Below are positions 14,842 to 21,992 of a stretch of 23,480 nucleotides of DNA, in pieces. The notes beneath the pieces are model-generated. The model made no database searches and had not been told where the DNA came from. It saw nothing but the letters and a program-made list of their open reading frames with translations. Each line of letters begins with the position of its first letter. Position 1 is the stretch's first letter. The translations under genes and the position numbers were made by a program. Source of the DNA: NBML01 sp029939535. Lineage in GTDB: Bacteria; Desulfobacterota; Desulfobacteria; Desulfobacterales; Desulfobacteraceae. The stretch is taken from the NCBI GenBank assembly GCA_029939535.1, contig JAOZST010000049.1, positions 1 through 23,480 of the forward strand, in the 5' to 3' direction.

Positions 14842-16065
14842 TCAGGAAGGAATAATGCCGATGCCCGCAAAAAGATCAAGGCCGCCGTGGAAAAAGGGCA
14901 TGGGTCTAAGGGATAGTCCCAGGGTATGGCCCAGGTTTTTCTCCGGATAAATTACCCCGGCCTTCCAGCCCTTGAAATCTGCAGCCAGTTTTTTCCCGAT
15001 TTCTTTGTAAAAAAGTTTTTTGTCCATGTCCCTGTCCAAACGTCTGCCATAGGGTGGATTTAGGACCACTATCCCTTTTTCAGGGGTTAAACTCCTGGGC
15101 TGGAGATCAAAAAAATTAATTTCACTGGTCTGGATGGTTTTTAAAAAATCATGCTGGCCAATGGAAGCATCCAAAGAGGATAATGCATTGGTATCAATAT
15201 CCGAGGCAAAAATTTGGGGGCTGGTTGCAGCAGAAAATTTTTTATTTGCACTGGTTTTCAAATATTCAAAGTTTGCTTTTCTGAATCCAGGCCATTGTTC
15301 AAAGGCAAAGGATCTGAAAAATCCTGGTGGGATATTGGCCTGGATCATGGCTGCTTCCATGGAAAAGGTCCCGGAACCGCACATGGGGTCAAGCAGAATA
15401 TCATGCTTTGAAAATCCTGCTGCCTTGAGGATGGCAAAGGCAAGGTTTTCCCGCAGGGGTGCTGACACTACTCTTTTCTTGAGGCCCCTCTTAAAAAGAA
15501 GCTCCCCTGACATGTCCAGGGATAATTCAAATTGGTCATGGTCAGCCCGGATTAACAGAGTCTGCTTTGAAATGTTTGTTGAAAATGCTGGGGAACTGGC
15601 TCCATCTCCAGGGGGCAGGATCTGATCTCCAGTCATGGCAGATGAAGAAAGACTTGCCTCAATAACAGGCCTGCATCTTTCTGCAATTGCATCACTGTGG
15701 TATAGCCTGGATTTATGGGCAGCAACCTGAATTTTCAGGACTGTGTGACCGGGTAGAAAAAGTTCCCAGTCAATTTGTTTGAGTTTTTTTTCAAGGATGG
15801 AAAAACTGTCAGCCCTAAAGATTGCGATGCGCATGAGAATTTTACTTGGACTTCCCAGGAAAATACTGGCAAAACAGGCAGGGCCTAATTTTGATTTAAA
15901 GGCGACTCCTCCGGACAGTATCTGTATGCTTTGGATTTCTTGACCCAGTGCTGATAATTCATTTTTACAGATGGATTTCAGCCCTGGCGGGCACACGGCA
16001 AAAAAATTCTGGGGCCGGGCAATTATTCTGCGCTTCACCCTCTTCTCAAAGGCAGATGGATTCAT
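14842..16065 (-). CDS. THUMP-domain class I SAM-dependent RNA methyltransferase (RlmL N-terminal/YpsC type)
   Basis: 407 residues from the ATG at 16065. A start at 16131 would add 22 residues but runs 40 bases into the preceding gene. Neither has a good ribosome site. The N-terminal ferredoxin-like/THUMP region (about residues 15-150) contains FAVCPPGLKSICKNEL, GGVAF, RIAIFRADSF and IQVAAHKSRLYHSD. The Rossmann methylase follows (about 200-407) with LRENLAFAIL, the SAM-binding DPMCGSGTFSMEAA, IFASDID and the catalytic NPPYGRRL. The family forms N2-methylguanosine in 23S rRNA. It is about the length of the stand-alone YpsC-like enzymes and lacks the second methylase half of E. coli RlmL. It is the last gene of the minus-strand series after the FmdB protein, where it may simply ride on the upstream promoter. 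Confidence 0.88.
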   Translation of the reverse strand: MNPSAFEKRVKRRIIARPQNFFAVCPPGLKSICKNELSALGQEIQSIQILSGGVAFKSKLGPACFASIFLGSPSKILMRIAIFRADSFSILEKKLKQIDWELFLPGHTVLKIQVAAHKSRLYHSDAIAERCRPVIEASLSSSAMTGDQILPPGDGASSPAFSTNISKQTLLIRADHDQFELSLDMSGELLFKRGLKKRVVSAPLRENLAFAILKAAGFSKHDILLDPMCGSGTFSMEAAMIQANIPPGFFRSFAFEQWPGFRKANFEYLKTSANKKFSAATSPQIFASDIDTNALSSLDASIGQHDFLKTIQTSEINFFDLQPRSLTPEKGIVVLNPPYGRRLDRDMDKKLFYKEIGKKLAADFKGWKAGVIYPEKNLGHTLGLSLRPMPFFHGGLDLFAGIGIIPS

Positions 16066-16091
16066 TTGTCTTATTTCAGGAACGTTATTGT

Positions 16092-16346
16092 TTAAAATGC
16101 TTTTCCGCAGCAGGAGCCCGGACCTGCGCATCCATCGGCCTGGCTTGGAGTAGATCCGCAGCAGGCAGTGTCATTGGGGCCGGGCAGGGTGGGGTTGGAA
16201 CACCCGGACAGGGATGAATGGGCTGACAATAGTTTTGTCATGTTCCGGCTGCCGCAGTGGCTGCAGACCGGGGTCTCAGCACTGGAAATGAGCAGGAGCT
16301 CACTTGACTTCTGGCAGTCTTTACATTGATAATCATACAAGGGCAT
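16092..16346 (-). CDS. FmdB-type zinc ribbon protein with cysteine-rich tail
   Basis: 84 residues from the ATG at 16346, chosen because AGGAGG lies six bases upstream; a further upstream ATG in the same frame would put that site inside the gene. Residues 1-45 are the FmdB/CxxC_CXXC_SSSS ribbon: MPLYDYQCKDCQ, then a second knuckle CSHCGSRN, four Cys for one Zn. The last 40 residues are an unusual Gly/Ser/Pro-rich tail with six Cys (SGC, ACCG, DGC, SCCG), capable of binding more metal. FmdB proteins are small, and their role is not settled (regulator or metal-handling). The position behind two NifX-like proteins and two ferredoxin-ATPases suggests participation in metal-cluster chemistry, which is inference from context. 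Confidence 0.85.
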   Translation of the reverse strand: MPLYDYQCKDCQKSSELLLISSAETPVCSHCGSRNMTKLLSAHSSLSGCSNPTLPGPNDTACCGSTPSQADGCAGPGSCCGKAF

Positions 16347-16418
16347 GAAAACCTCCTTATTGGGGTATTTGTTCACCACTCCAAGTGGTATGTTTCACCG
16401 CATGGAGTGGTATGTTTT

Positions 16419-16778
16419 TTACCAGTGACCGTCTACGTTGGCATCGGAAGCAAACTCAAATTTGCCTGCTTTAAACTGGTTAACAGCATCCTGCACAGTT
16501 CCCTTGGCATCATTTGCCACTTTGATATTGGCTGCATCAAGGGTCTTAAAGGCATTGGGTCCGCAAAAACCAGTCAGAAGAACTTCTGCTCCTTTTTCAC
16601 ATACACCTGCTGCTGCCTGGGTGCCGGCACCTTTAAACGAGCTTTTATTGGCAGCATTATCTATTACCTCAAAATTCATGGTGTCAGTATCCACGATTAT
16701 TATATATGCTGCCCGACCGAATCTGGGATCCACCTGGGAATTCAAGTCCTTGCCCTGTGATGTTATGGCTATCTTCAT
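16419..16778 (-). CDS. NifX/orange-protein-like (PF02579 type) metallocluster-binding protein
   Basis: 119 residues, the size of the Desulfovibrio orange protein (ORP) and of single-domain NifX-like proteins. The fold signature reads MKIAITSQGKDLNSQVDPRFGRAAY at the N-terminus (quoted here as its landmarks KIAITSQG and DPRFGRA), IIIVD, a Gly-rich GAGTQAAAG, VLLTGFCGPNA and KVANDAKGTVQDAVNQF. The family carries Fe-Mo or Mo-Cu clusters or their precursors. ORP itself binds a Mo-Cu sulfide cluster. Here a Cys is present in TGFCGPN, and a His-ending tail (VDGHW) could add ligands. It lies 41 bases after the other NifX-like gene in the same operon. Its cofactor is unknown; no nif genes are visible, so a role in nitrogenase assembly is unlikely. 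Confidence 0.86.
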   Translation of the reverse strand: MKIAITSQGKDLNSQVDPRFGRAAYIIIVDTDTMNFEVIDNAANKSSFKGAGTQAAAGVCEKGAEVLLTGFCGPNAFKTLDAANIKVANDAKGTVQDAVNQFKAGKFEFASDANVDGHW

Positions 16779-16819
16779 TTTATTTTCCTTTGTAACAATA
16801 AAGCATGAAATGTCCTGAT

Positions 16820-17203
16820 TTAATGGCCGCCACCGCCGCCGCAGACCTGGTCATTGGTGATTTCCGTCAATTTGCCCTGGATCAGGTCCATGACTACCGG
16901 TTCGATCTCTGCCCGCTGGTCATCATGAAACACATCAATGCCCACCTGACGGAATCCCATGAGGGGCCTCATGCCGATGCCGCCTACAATCAGGGCACTG
17001 ACTCTGTGTCCTGCCAGAAAGTTTACTGGAACCATACATCCGCCCTGGACATGTTCCTGGTTGGGCTGGGTAGTTACTTCTTTGATTTCTCCGTCTTCCA
17101 CATCAATAAATGTAAAAACATCACAATGGCCGAAATGACCTGAACGAGTTCCCTTAAGGCCGCCTTCTCCATTGGAGGGAATGGCAATTCTACCGTTTTT
17201 CAT
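16820..17203 (-). CDS. NifX-like protein with Gly-His tail (PF02579 type)
   Basis: 127 residues. Landmarks are GRIAIPSNGEGGL, SGHFGHCDVFTFID with the His/Cys pair common in this family, EVTTQPN, HVQGGCMVPVNFL, VSALIVGGIGMRPL and a C-terminal CGGGGGH. The tail and the HFGHC segment are plausible metal ligands. It is a paralogue of the next gene in the operon but divergent, so the two may be partner scaffolds, not duplicates of one function. AAGGAG lies ten bases before the ATG. It is preceded by two ferredoxin-type MinD ATPases, the arrangement seen in ORP-type clusters of anaerobes. Confidence 0.87.
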   Translation of the reverse strand: MKNGRIAIPSNGEGGLKGTRSGHFGHCDVFTFIDVEDGEIKEVTTQPNQEHVQGGCMVPVNFLAGHRVSALIVGGIGMRPLMGFRQVGIDVFHDDQRAEIEPVVMDLIQGKLTEITNDQVCGGGGGH

Positions 17204-17247
17204 TTGTAAATTACTCCTTTAAATTGGTCTTGGTTGTTATTTGAATT

Positions 17248-18147
17248 TTAAATTATTCTTTCAAGCTTCATGGCAGGGCTTTCCATTACGGCCTGCCATA
17301 TCTCTTTGATGGCCTTTGCTGCACTGGAATCTTCATTGGTTTCCATTATGGTTTTTCCCTGTACCATGGCATTGACAAATTCCGGATCAAAGGGGATTTG
17401 TCCTGCAAATTGGATTTTATGTTCCAGGGCAATGGCTTTAATAGCCTCTGCCTGGTCTGGATTTAAATCGTATTTATTAACACAGGCCATGGCAGGGATT
17501 TTAAAATGAGCCGCCAGTTTTGCCACCCGTTCCATGTCATGGATTCCAGACACCGTAGGTTCGGTCACGATCAGGATGCAGTTGGCCTGTCCCAGGGATG
17601 CTATGACAGGGCATCCTATGCCCGGAGGTCCGTCTGTGATCAAAAGATCCAGGTGCTGTTCCCTTACTCTTTTTTTTGCTTCTTCCCTCACAAGGGCCAC
17701 CAGACGGCCGGAATTTTCCTCGGCAATGCCCAGTCTGGCATGGACCATGGGGCCGAACCGTGTCTTGGATACAAACCACTCCCCGCAGGTTTTCCGGGGG
17801 AAATCAATGGCCTGCTCCGGGCAGAGATCAACACAGACCCCGCATCCTTCACAGTCAATTGAATCAATGGTGAATCCCTGGGGCTCCAGGGTTTCAAGGA
17901 CAGCATCAAATCTGCACAACTCCTTGCAAAGGCCGCAGCCCGTACATTTGTCCGGATTAATGACGGCTTCATTGCCACCTTTAAAATTTGTCCTTTCAAG
18001 GATTTCAGGGGCCATGAGCAGGTGCAGATCAGCTGCATCCACATCTGCATCACAAAGCATCATATTTTCAGCCAGGCAGGCAAATGCACCGGTCAAACTT
18101 GTTTTTCCCGTACCACCTTTCCCGCTTAATACCACAAGTTCTTTCAT
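17248..18147 (-). CDS. MinD/Mrp-family ATPase with ferredoxin insert (second of pair)
   Basis: 299 residues. Deviant Walker A SGKGGTGKT at about residue 8, then CDADVDAADL. A two-cluster ferredoxin insert follows (about 63-120) with CTGCGLCKELC and CEGCGVCVDLCP. The ATPase resumes with LLITDGPPGIGCPVIASL (Walker B), IVTEPTVSGIHDMERV and CVNKYDLN. Such proteins are ParA/MinD-like dimeric ATPases of the Mrp/NBP35 group and are thought to load or move Fe-S or mixed-metal clusters. Its start overlaps the stop of the upstream paralogue by four bases (ATGA), which favours stoichiometric synthesis and a heterodimer. In Desulfovibrio, two such ATPases belong to the ORP complex (established knowledge); their counterparts here are inferred from architecture. 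Confidence 0.9.
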   Translation of the reverse strand: MKELVVLSGKGGTGKTSLTGAFACLAENMMLCDADVDAADLHLLMAPEILERTNFKGGNEAVINPDKCTGCGLCKELCRFDAVLETLEPQGFTIDSIDCEGCGVCVDLCPEQAIDFPRKTCGEWFVSKTRFGPMVHARLGIAEENSGRLVALVREEAKKRVREQHLDLLITDGPPGIGCPVIASLGQANCILIVTEPTVSGIHDMERVAKLAAHFKIPAMACVNKYDLNPDQAEAIKAIALEHKIQFAGQIPFDPEFVNAMVQGKTIMETNEDSSAAKAIKEIWQAVMESPAMKLERII

Positions 18148-19016
18148 TTGGCTTGCCTCCTTTGTTCTGCAAGTTCCTTTATCTGCTTATAAAGTTTTGA
18201 AAATTTAACTTTATATTCCGGCAGGCAGGATATGATCAGTTCGCCTTTTGAATAAGCCTGTGCAATCCTTTTATCAAAGGGTATTTCCATGAGTATGGGA
18301 ATATTTTCCTTTTGTGCATATGTTTTTACATCATCATTTCCCAGGCCGGCCCGGTTGATGACAAGACCATGGGGTATTCCAAGAATTTTTACGGCTTCAA
18401 CTGCCAGGGTCAGATCATGGAGCCCAAAAGGGGTGGGCTCGGTGACCAGAAGAACAAAGTCTGCCCCTTTCATGGCTGCGATCACAGGGCATGAGGTACC
18501 GGGCGGAGCATCTATAATATTGATATCTTCCTGCCTGGCATGGGTAATGACCTGTTTTATAATTGGTGGAGACATGACCTGTCCGATATCCAGGAGCCCG
18601 TGGACAAATTGGATCTCGACTTCATTTTTGTCAGGTTTAATTGTTCCTGTTTCAATGATGCCCAGGGTCCGGTCTATTTCTGTGACCGCATCCTCAGGGC
18701 AGACAGCTTTGCAGCCTCCACAGGAGTGACAGAGTTCCGGAAATGTGATCACTTTTTTGCCCACCACGGCAATGGCTCCGAACCTGCAGATGTCCATGCA
18801 TTTTTTACAATAAGTGCACTTTTCATCATCGATTTCCGGGATGGGAGCGATTACATTTTCCCTGCCATTGATGACCGGGTTTAAAAATAGGTGGGAATTT
18901 GGTTCTTCCACATCACAATCCAGGATTTTTACATTCTTCCCAATTGTTTTGGAAAGGTTGGTGGCCACTGTTGTTTTACCTGTGCCACCTTTTCCACTTG
19001 CTATGCTGATAATCAT
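18144..19016 (-). CDS. MinD/Mrp-family ATPase with ferredoxin insert (first of pair)
   Basis: 290 residues. Walker A ASGKGGTGKTT at about residues 6-16, LDCDVEEPNSHLFL, then a ferredoxin insert (about 62-110) with CTYCKKCMDIC and CHSCGGCKAVCP, Walker B NIIDAPPGTSCPVIAAM, LLVTEPTPFGLHDL and VINRAGLGND. All eight cluster cysteines and the ATPase motifs are intact. It is a paralogue of the following gene with the same architecture and is coupled to it by an ATGA overlap. AAGGAG lies ten bases before the ATG. The gene is the second of the operon, 34 bases after the receiver-protein gene, and should be driven by the sigma-54 promoter at 19600-19615. Confidence 0.9.
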   Translation of the reverse strand: MIISIASGKGGTGKTTVATNLSKTIGKNVKILDCDVEEPNSHLFLNPVINGRENVIAPIPEIDDEKCTYCKKCMDICRFGAIAVVGKKVITFPELCHSCGGCKAVCPEDAVTEIDRTLGIIETGTIKPDKNEVEIQFVHGLLDIGQVMSPPIIKQVITHARQEDINIIDAPPGTSCPVIAAMKGADFVLLVTEPTPFGLHDLTLAVEAVKILGIPHGLVINRAGLGNDDVKTYAQKENIPILMEIPFDKRIAQAYSKGELIISCLPEYKVKFSKLYKQIKELAEQRRQAK

Positions 19017-19050
19017 TTATAAAAGGCTCCTTTTTTCGGCCCTTAAGAAT

Positions 19051-19437
19051 TTAAGTCGTTAAGTTAATCACTTTTTTTATAAGATCCAGCAGTTTTTTCC
19101 CATCTTCCACACTAGGTTTCAGGGGCAGCTGCATCAGAGCCCCAAACCCTTCAAAGGAATCATGGAATTTCTTGCGGGAAAGAGAGCTTATTGCAACGCA
19201 ATTGGTAAAGGGACTCTGGGTAATTACCTTTTTAACAAGCTCCCTTCCATCCATGTCCGGCAATATTTCGTCTGTGACCACCAGGTCAACTGGTTTGCTG
19301 CCGGCCTTTTCCGAAACCAGAGCAAGAGCGTTTTTCCCGGAATCGGTCCACTTAATTTCAGCAGGCGCTTCCATCAGGGCCTTTTCAATATTAACAAAGA
19401 CCTCTCTGTCCCTGCTGGCAAATACAACGCTTATCAT
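19051..19437 (-). CDS. Stand-alone response-regulator receiver domain
   Basis: 128 residues, one CheY-like domain and nothing else. The phosphoacceptor is probably Asp56 in DLVVTDEILPDMDG, and the conserved Lys is in LPLKPS near residue 107. The usual acidic pair after the first strand (DD/ED) is not present: the first strand VVFAS is followed by RDRE, leaving only one Asp at position 10. Mg2+ binding and phosphorylation may therefore be weak or atypical. It is the promoter-proximal gene of the ATPase/NifX operon. The hybrid kinase encoded divergently could phosphorylate it, giving the operon a signalling or positioning input, but no partner is proven. GGGAG lies nine bases before the ATG. 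Confidence 0.85.
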   Translation of the reverse strand: MISVVFASRDREVFVNIEKALMEAPAEIKWTDSGKNALALVSEKAGSKPVDLVVTDEILPDMDGRELVKKVITQSPFTNCVAISSLSRKKFHDSFEGFGALMQLPLKPSVEDGKKLLDLIKKVINLTT

Positions 19438-19599
19438 CTAATGGTTCTCCCAGTTGTAATAGTTTAGTTGTTTATCCTGTTCCTCCGGGCCTGTATTATC
19501 TCTTCCTGGCATATTTGTCATCCCCTTTTAAAACTATCGGGTTGATTGTTAATAAGACGGCTTGTCTGCCGTTTTACTGACATTGTTACTAACGCCATA

Positions 19600-19615
19600 T
19601 GCAAAGGATGTACCA
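19600..19615 (-). promoter_or_regulatory. Sigma-54 (-24/-12) promoter of the ATPase/NifX operon
   Basis: The minus strand reads TGGTACATCCTTTGCA, against the RpoN consensus TGGYACR-N4-TTGCW. Every defined position matches, including the invariant GG and GC ten bases apart. Transcription would begin at about 19588, giving a leader of about 150 bases before the receiver-protein gene. A sigma-54 activator gene lies about 2.3 kb to the right, and the ORP operons of Desulfovibrio are sigma-54 controlled, so sequence and context agree. Confidence 0.8.
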
Positions 19616-19692
19616 TTATTTTTTTTATCATAGAAATTAAAAAATAGCCATAACTTCAGGTACTTGTTTGCCCGGGGAATTGTATGGCCAGG

Positions 19693-19706
19693 TGCTGGTG
19701 TCAGCA
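19693..19706. promoter_or_regulatory. Candidate enhancer (activator-binding) dyad
   Basis: TGCTG and CAGCA are perfect inverted arms separated by GTGT. The dyad lies about 80-90 bases upstream of the -24 element of the sigma-54 promoter, the usual distance for a bound NtrC-family activator. The arms are short, so a chance dyad is possible. Confidence 0.4.
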
Positions 19707-19847
19707 ATGGGTGCAAAAAAGCGACTCAAGGTATCAAGCCTGAAGCTTTTGGAATGCAGGACAAAACCATTTAGCCGGGTCCTTATCTATACCAGAATTT
19801 GAATTCCATGTCTGAGATTTCATTTGTTTTGAAAATTAATATGTTGT

Positions 19848-21941
19848 ATGTTCAATATTATGAAAAATCTTTCAATTTTTTTTCTTTTATTACTTTTTCA
19901 ATGCAACTTTCCGGTTATCCTTCATGCGGACTCAAAAATTAAAATTGGAATTTACGATAACGAACCCTTGATATTTGTTGATAAAAATGGCAGGGGTAAA
20001 GGCTTTTTTGCCGATATCCTTGAATATGTTGCTGCCGAGGAAGAATGGGAGCTGGAATATGTACCAGGAACCTGGCAGCAATGTTTATCAAGGCTTGAAA
20101 ATAATCAAATAGATATTCTCTGCGTCGTTGCCTTTTCCAGGGCAAGGGATAAGCTGTATGATTTTACCAGGGAGAATCTGCTGACTAACTGGGGTCAGCT
20201 TTATACATCCATTGGTTCTGAAATAAAAACCATTACAGATGTGGCAGGAAAGAAAGTAGCTGTCCTGAAAAATGATGTTCACCATGGGATTTTTGTTCAC
20301 ATTTTGGATAGTTTTGGAATAAAAGCCCAACCCATTGAAATGGATAATTACCATTCTGTCCTGGAGGCAGTTGCCAATAACCAGGCTGACGCAGGTGTAG
20401 TCAACCGTTTCTTTGGAATGAAATACAGTAACAAATATCATGTTGATAAAAGTGGTGTGATTTTTAATCCCATTAAAATACATTTTGCTTTTCCTGAGGG
20501 GGAAAATAAAAATTTAATCTCGTCCCTGGATAAACATATTTCCCTGCTGAAAGAAAATGAATATTCTGTTTATTACAAATCCCTGGATAAATGGTTCAGT
20601 ACTGTTTCTCCAATACGGGCATTTCCAGCATGGGTGAAATGGGTTTTGATTATTATTTCAGGATTGGTCATACTGCTTTTTTTGGGGAATCTTATTTTAA
20701 GAAATCAGGTTATTGCCAGAACAAGAGATTTGACCTCCGAGTTAATTTCCCGCAAGCAGGCAGAAAAAGAAAAAATACAGGCCCAGAAAATTGCAGAAGA
20801 ACAAAAAAAACTGGCCTTGGTAGGGCAGGTGGCTGGAAAAATGGCCCATGATTTTAACAATATTCTGGGTATCATTATGGGAAATACCGAAATTGCACTT
20901 CTGGACTGTAAAGAACCAGAAGTACAAAAGACACTCAGACTGGTTTTTAACCAGACCATCCGGGGAAAGAACCTGACAAAAAATCTGGTTGCCTTTGCCA
21001 AAGACCAGGAACCTAAACAGGAGTTTTTCAGGATTAATGAAAAAGTAGATCTTGTTCTGGACCTGATGAAAAAGGACTTGGAAGAAATTGAACTGAAAAG
21101 GGAGGACAAACCTGGTGTGCCTGATCTTCTTGCGGATACTGGAATGATTGAACACACACTGGTGAACATATTACACAACTCAATCCATGCCATAAAAACA
21201 AAGGAACACCCGAAGATAATAATCCGGACCTATAGTATGGATGATAAAATTTATCTTGAAATTCAAGACAATGGATGCGGAATTCCCAAAGAACATCTTG
21301 AACATATTTTTGAGCCATCTTTCACCCTGAAGGGCAGCAGAGACGTTACCCGTTCATATGAAACTGGCATTAAGGGAACCGGGTACGGGCTGGCCAACGT
21401 GAAAAAATATATTGACCAGCATAAAGGTCAGATAAGAGTTGAGTCTGAATTCGGCTCAGGCACAAAATTTATTGTCAGTCTGCCTGTTGTTAAAAAAGAA
21501 CTTACGCCGGGCGAAAAAAAAGAACTCATCTCTTTAAAAATTAAATCCAATAAATCAATTCTTCTTGTGGAGGATGAACAGTCAATCTCTGACGTCCAAT
21601 ACCGAATACTTACCCAGGCCCCCTGTAATCACAAGGTTGATCTTGCACCCAACGGTCAGGTTGCCAAGGATTTATTTAAAGATAATAAATATGATTTGAT
21701 AAGTCTGGATTATATTCTTCCGGGAAAAATTAATGGAATGGATGTATACAATTATATCAGGGGAATAAATAAAACGATTCCAGTCCTTTTCTGTTCTGGG
21801 AACATAGAGTTTCTGGAATCCATTAAAGAGTTGAAACAAAAAGACACTCACATTGAGCATCTGTCAAAGCCCAGTCAGAACAAAGAGTACGTGAATATTA
21901 TAAACAACCTTTTGGAAACAATTTCTGTTGCAGGGAAATAA
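19848..21941 (+). CDS. Hybrid histidine kinase with periplasmic solute-binding (SBP_bac_3) sensor and C-terminal receiver
   Basis: 697 residues. Signal/TM segment at about 5-28 (LSIFFLLLLFQCNFPVIL). A solute-binding-protein type 3 sensor follows (about 30-248), with IKIGIYDNEPLIF, GFFADILEYVA, LENNQIDI, FSRARDKLYDFT, ITDVAGKKVAVLKND and VANNQADAGVVNR. TM2 is at about 263-283, then a coiled coil. The NtrB-like phosphoacceptor is His334 in MAHDFNNILGIIMGN. The ATPase domain (about 430-555) has NILHNSIHAI, IQDNGCGIP, FEPSF and GTGYGLANV. The receiver (about 565-690) has LLVEDEQS, phosphoacceptor Asp621 in LDYILPG, and LSKPS. It probably binds an amino-acid-like or other small solute and relays phosphate to its own receiver, then to another protein. 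The activator gene follows 51 bases later but has a PAS domain, not a receiver. The ATG at 19860 is an alternative start; neither has a strong ribosome site. Confidence 0.88.
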   Translation: MFNIMKNLSIFFLLLLFQCNFPVILHADSKIKIGIYDNEPLIFVDKNGRGKGFFADILEYVAAEEEWELEYVPGTWQQCLSRLENNQIDILCVVAFSRARDKLYDFTRENLLTNWGQLYTSIGSEIKTITDVAGKKVAVLKNDVHHGIFVHILDSFGIKAQPIEMDNYHSVLEAVANNQADAGVVNRFFGMKYSNKYHVDKSGVIFNPIKIHFAFPEGENKNLISSLDKHISLLKENEYSVYYKSLDKWFSTVSPIRAFPAWVKWVLIIISGLVILLFLGNLILRNQVIARTRDLTSELISRKQAEKEKIQAQKIAEEQKKLALVGQVAGKMAHDFNNILGIIMGNTEIALLDCKEPEVQKTLRLVFNQTIRGKNLTKNLVAFAKDQEPKQEFFRINEKVDLVLDLMKKDLEEIELKREDKPGVPDLLADTGMIEHTLVNILHNSIHAIKTKEHPKIIIRTYSMDDKIYLEIQDNGCGIPKEHLEHIFEPSFTLKGSRDVTRSYETGIKGTGYGLANVKKYIDQHKGQIRVESEFGSGTKFIVSLPVVKKELTPGEKKELISLKIKSNKSILLVEDEQSISDVQYRILTQAPCNHKVDLAPNGQVAKDLFKDNKYDLISLDYILPGKINGMDVYNYIRGINKTIPVLFCSGNIEFLESIKELKQKDTHIEHLSKPSQNKEYVNIINNLLETISVAGK

Positions 21942-21992
21942 TGGATATGCACCTGGGTTTTGCGGAGTTATTATATTGCAGACGGTTATGCC

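Larger units (their letters stand above)
19438..19847. promoter_or_regulatory. Divergent control region between ATPase/NifX operon and kinase/activator genes
   Basis: 410 bases without a gene. It holds a sigma-54 promoter facing left (19600-19615), a small hairpin in the resulting leader (ACGGC 19557-19561 with GCCGT 19568-19572), the dyad TGCTG-GTGT-CAGCA (19693-19706) and a wide-spaced inverted pair CTTCAGG (19654-19660)/CCTGAAG (19739-19745). No convincing promoter for the rightward genes was found. Confidence 0.6.

Noticed and set aside
16066..16131. N-terminal extension of the THUMP methyltransferase
   Set aside because: It would overlap the FmdB gene by 40 bases and adds a sequence without family similarity; the ATG at 16065 is preferred though its ribosome site is weak.
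16419..17203. Nitrogenase cofactor assembly locus
   Set aside because: NifX-like proteins are present but no nifHDK, nifB, nifEN or nifV-like gene is in the window; the ATPase and regulator context fits ORP-type clusters better.
19708..19722. TGGGTGCAAAAAAGC as a rightward sigma-54 promoter for the hybrid kinase
   Set aside because: It has the GG-N10-GC spacing but misses most other consensus positions, unlike the leftward site at 19600-19615.
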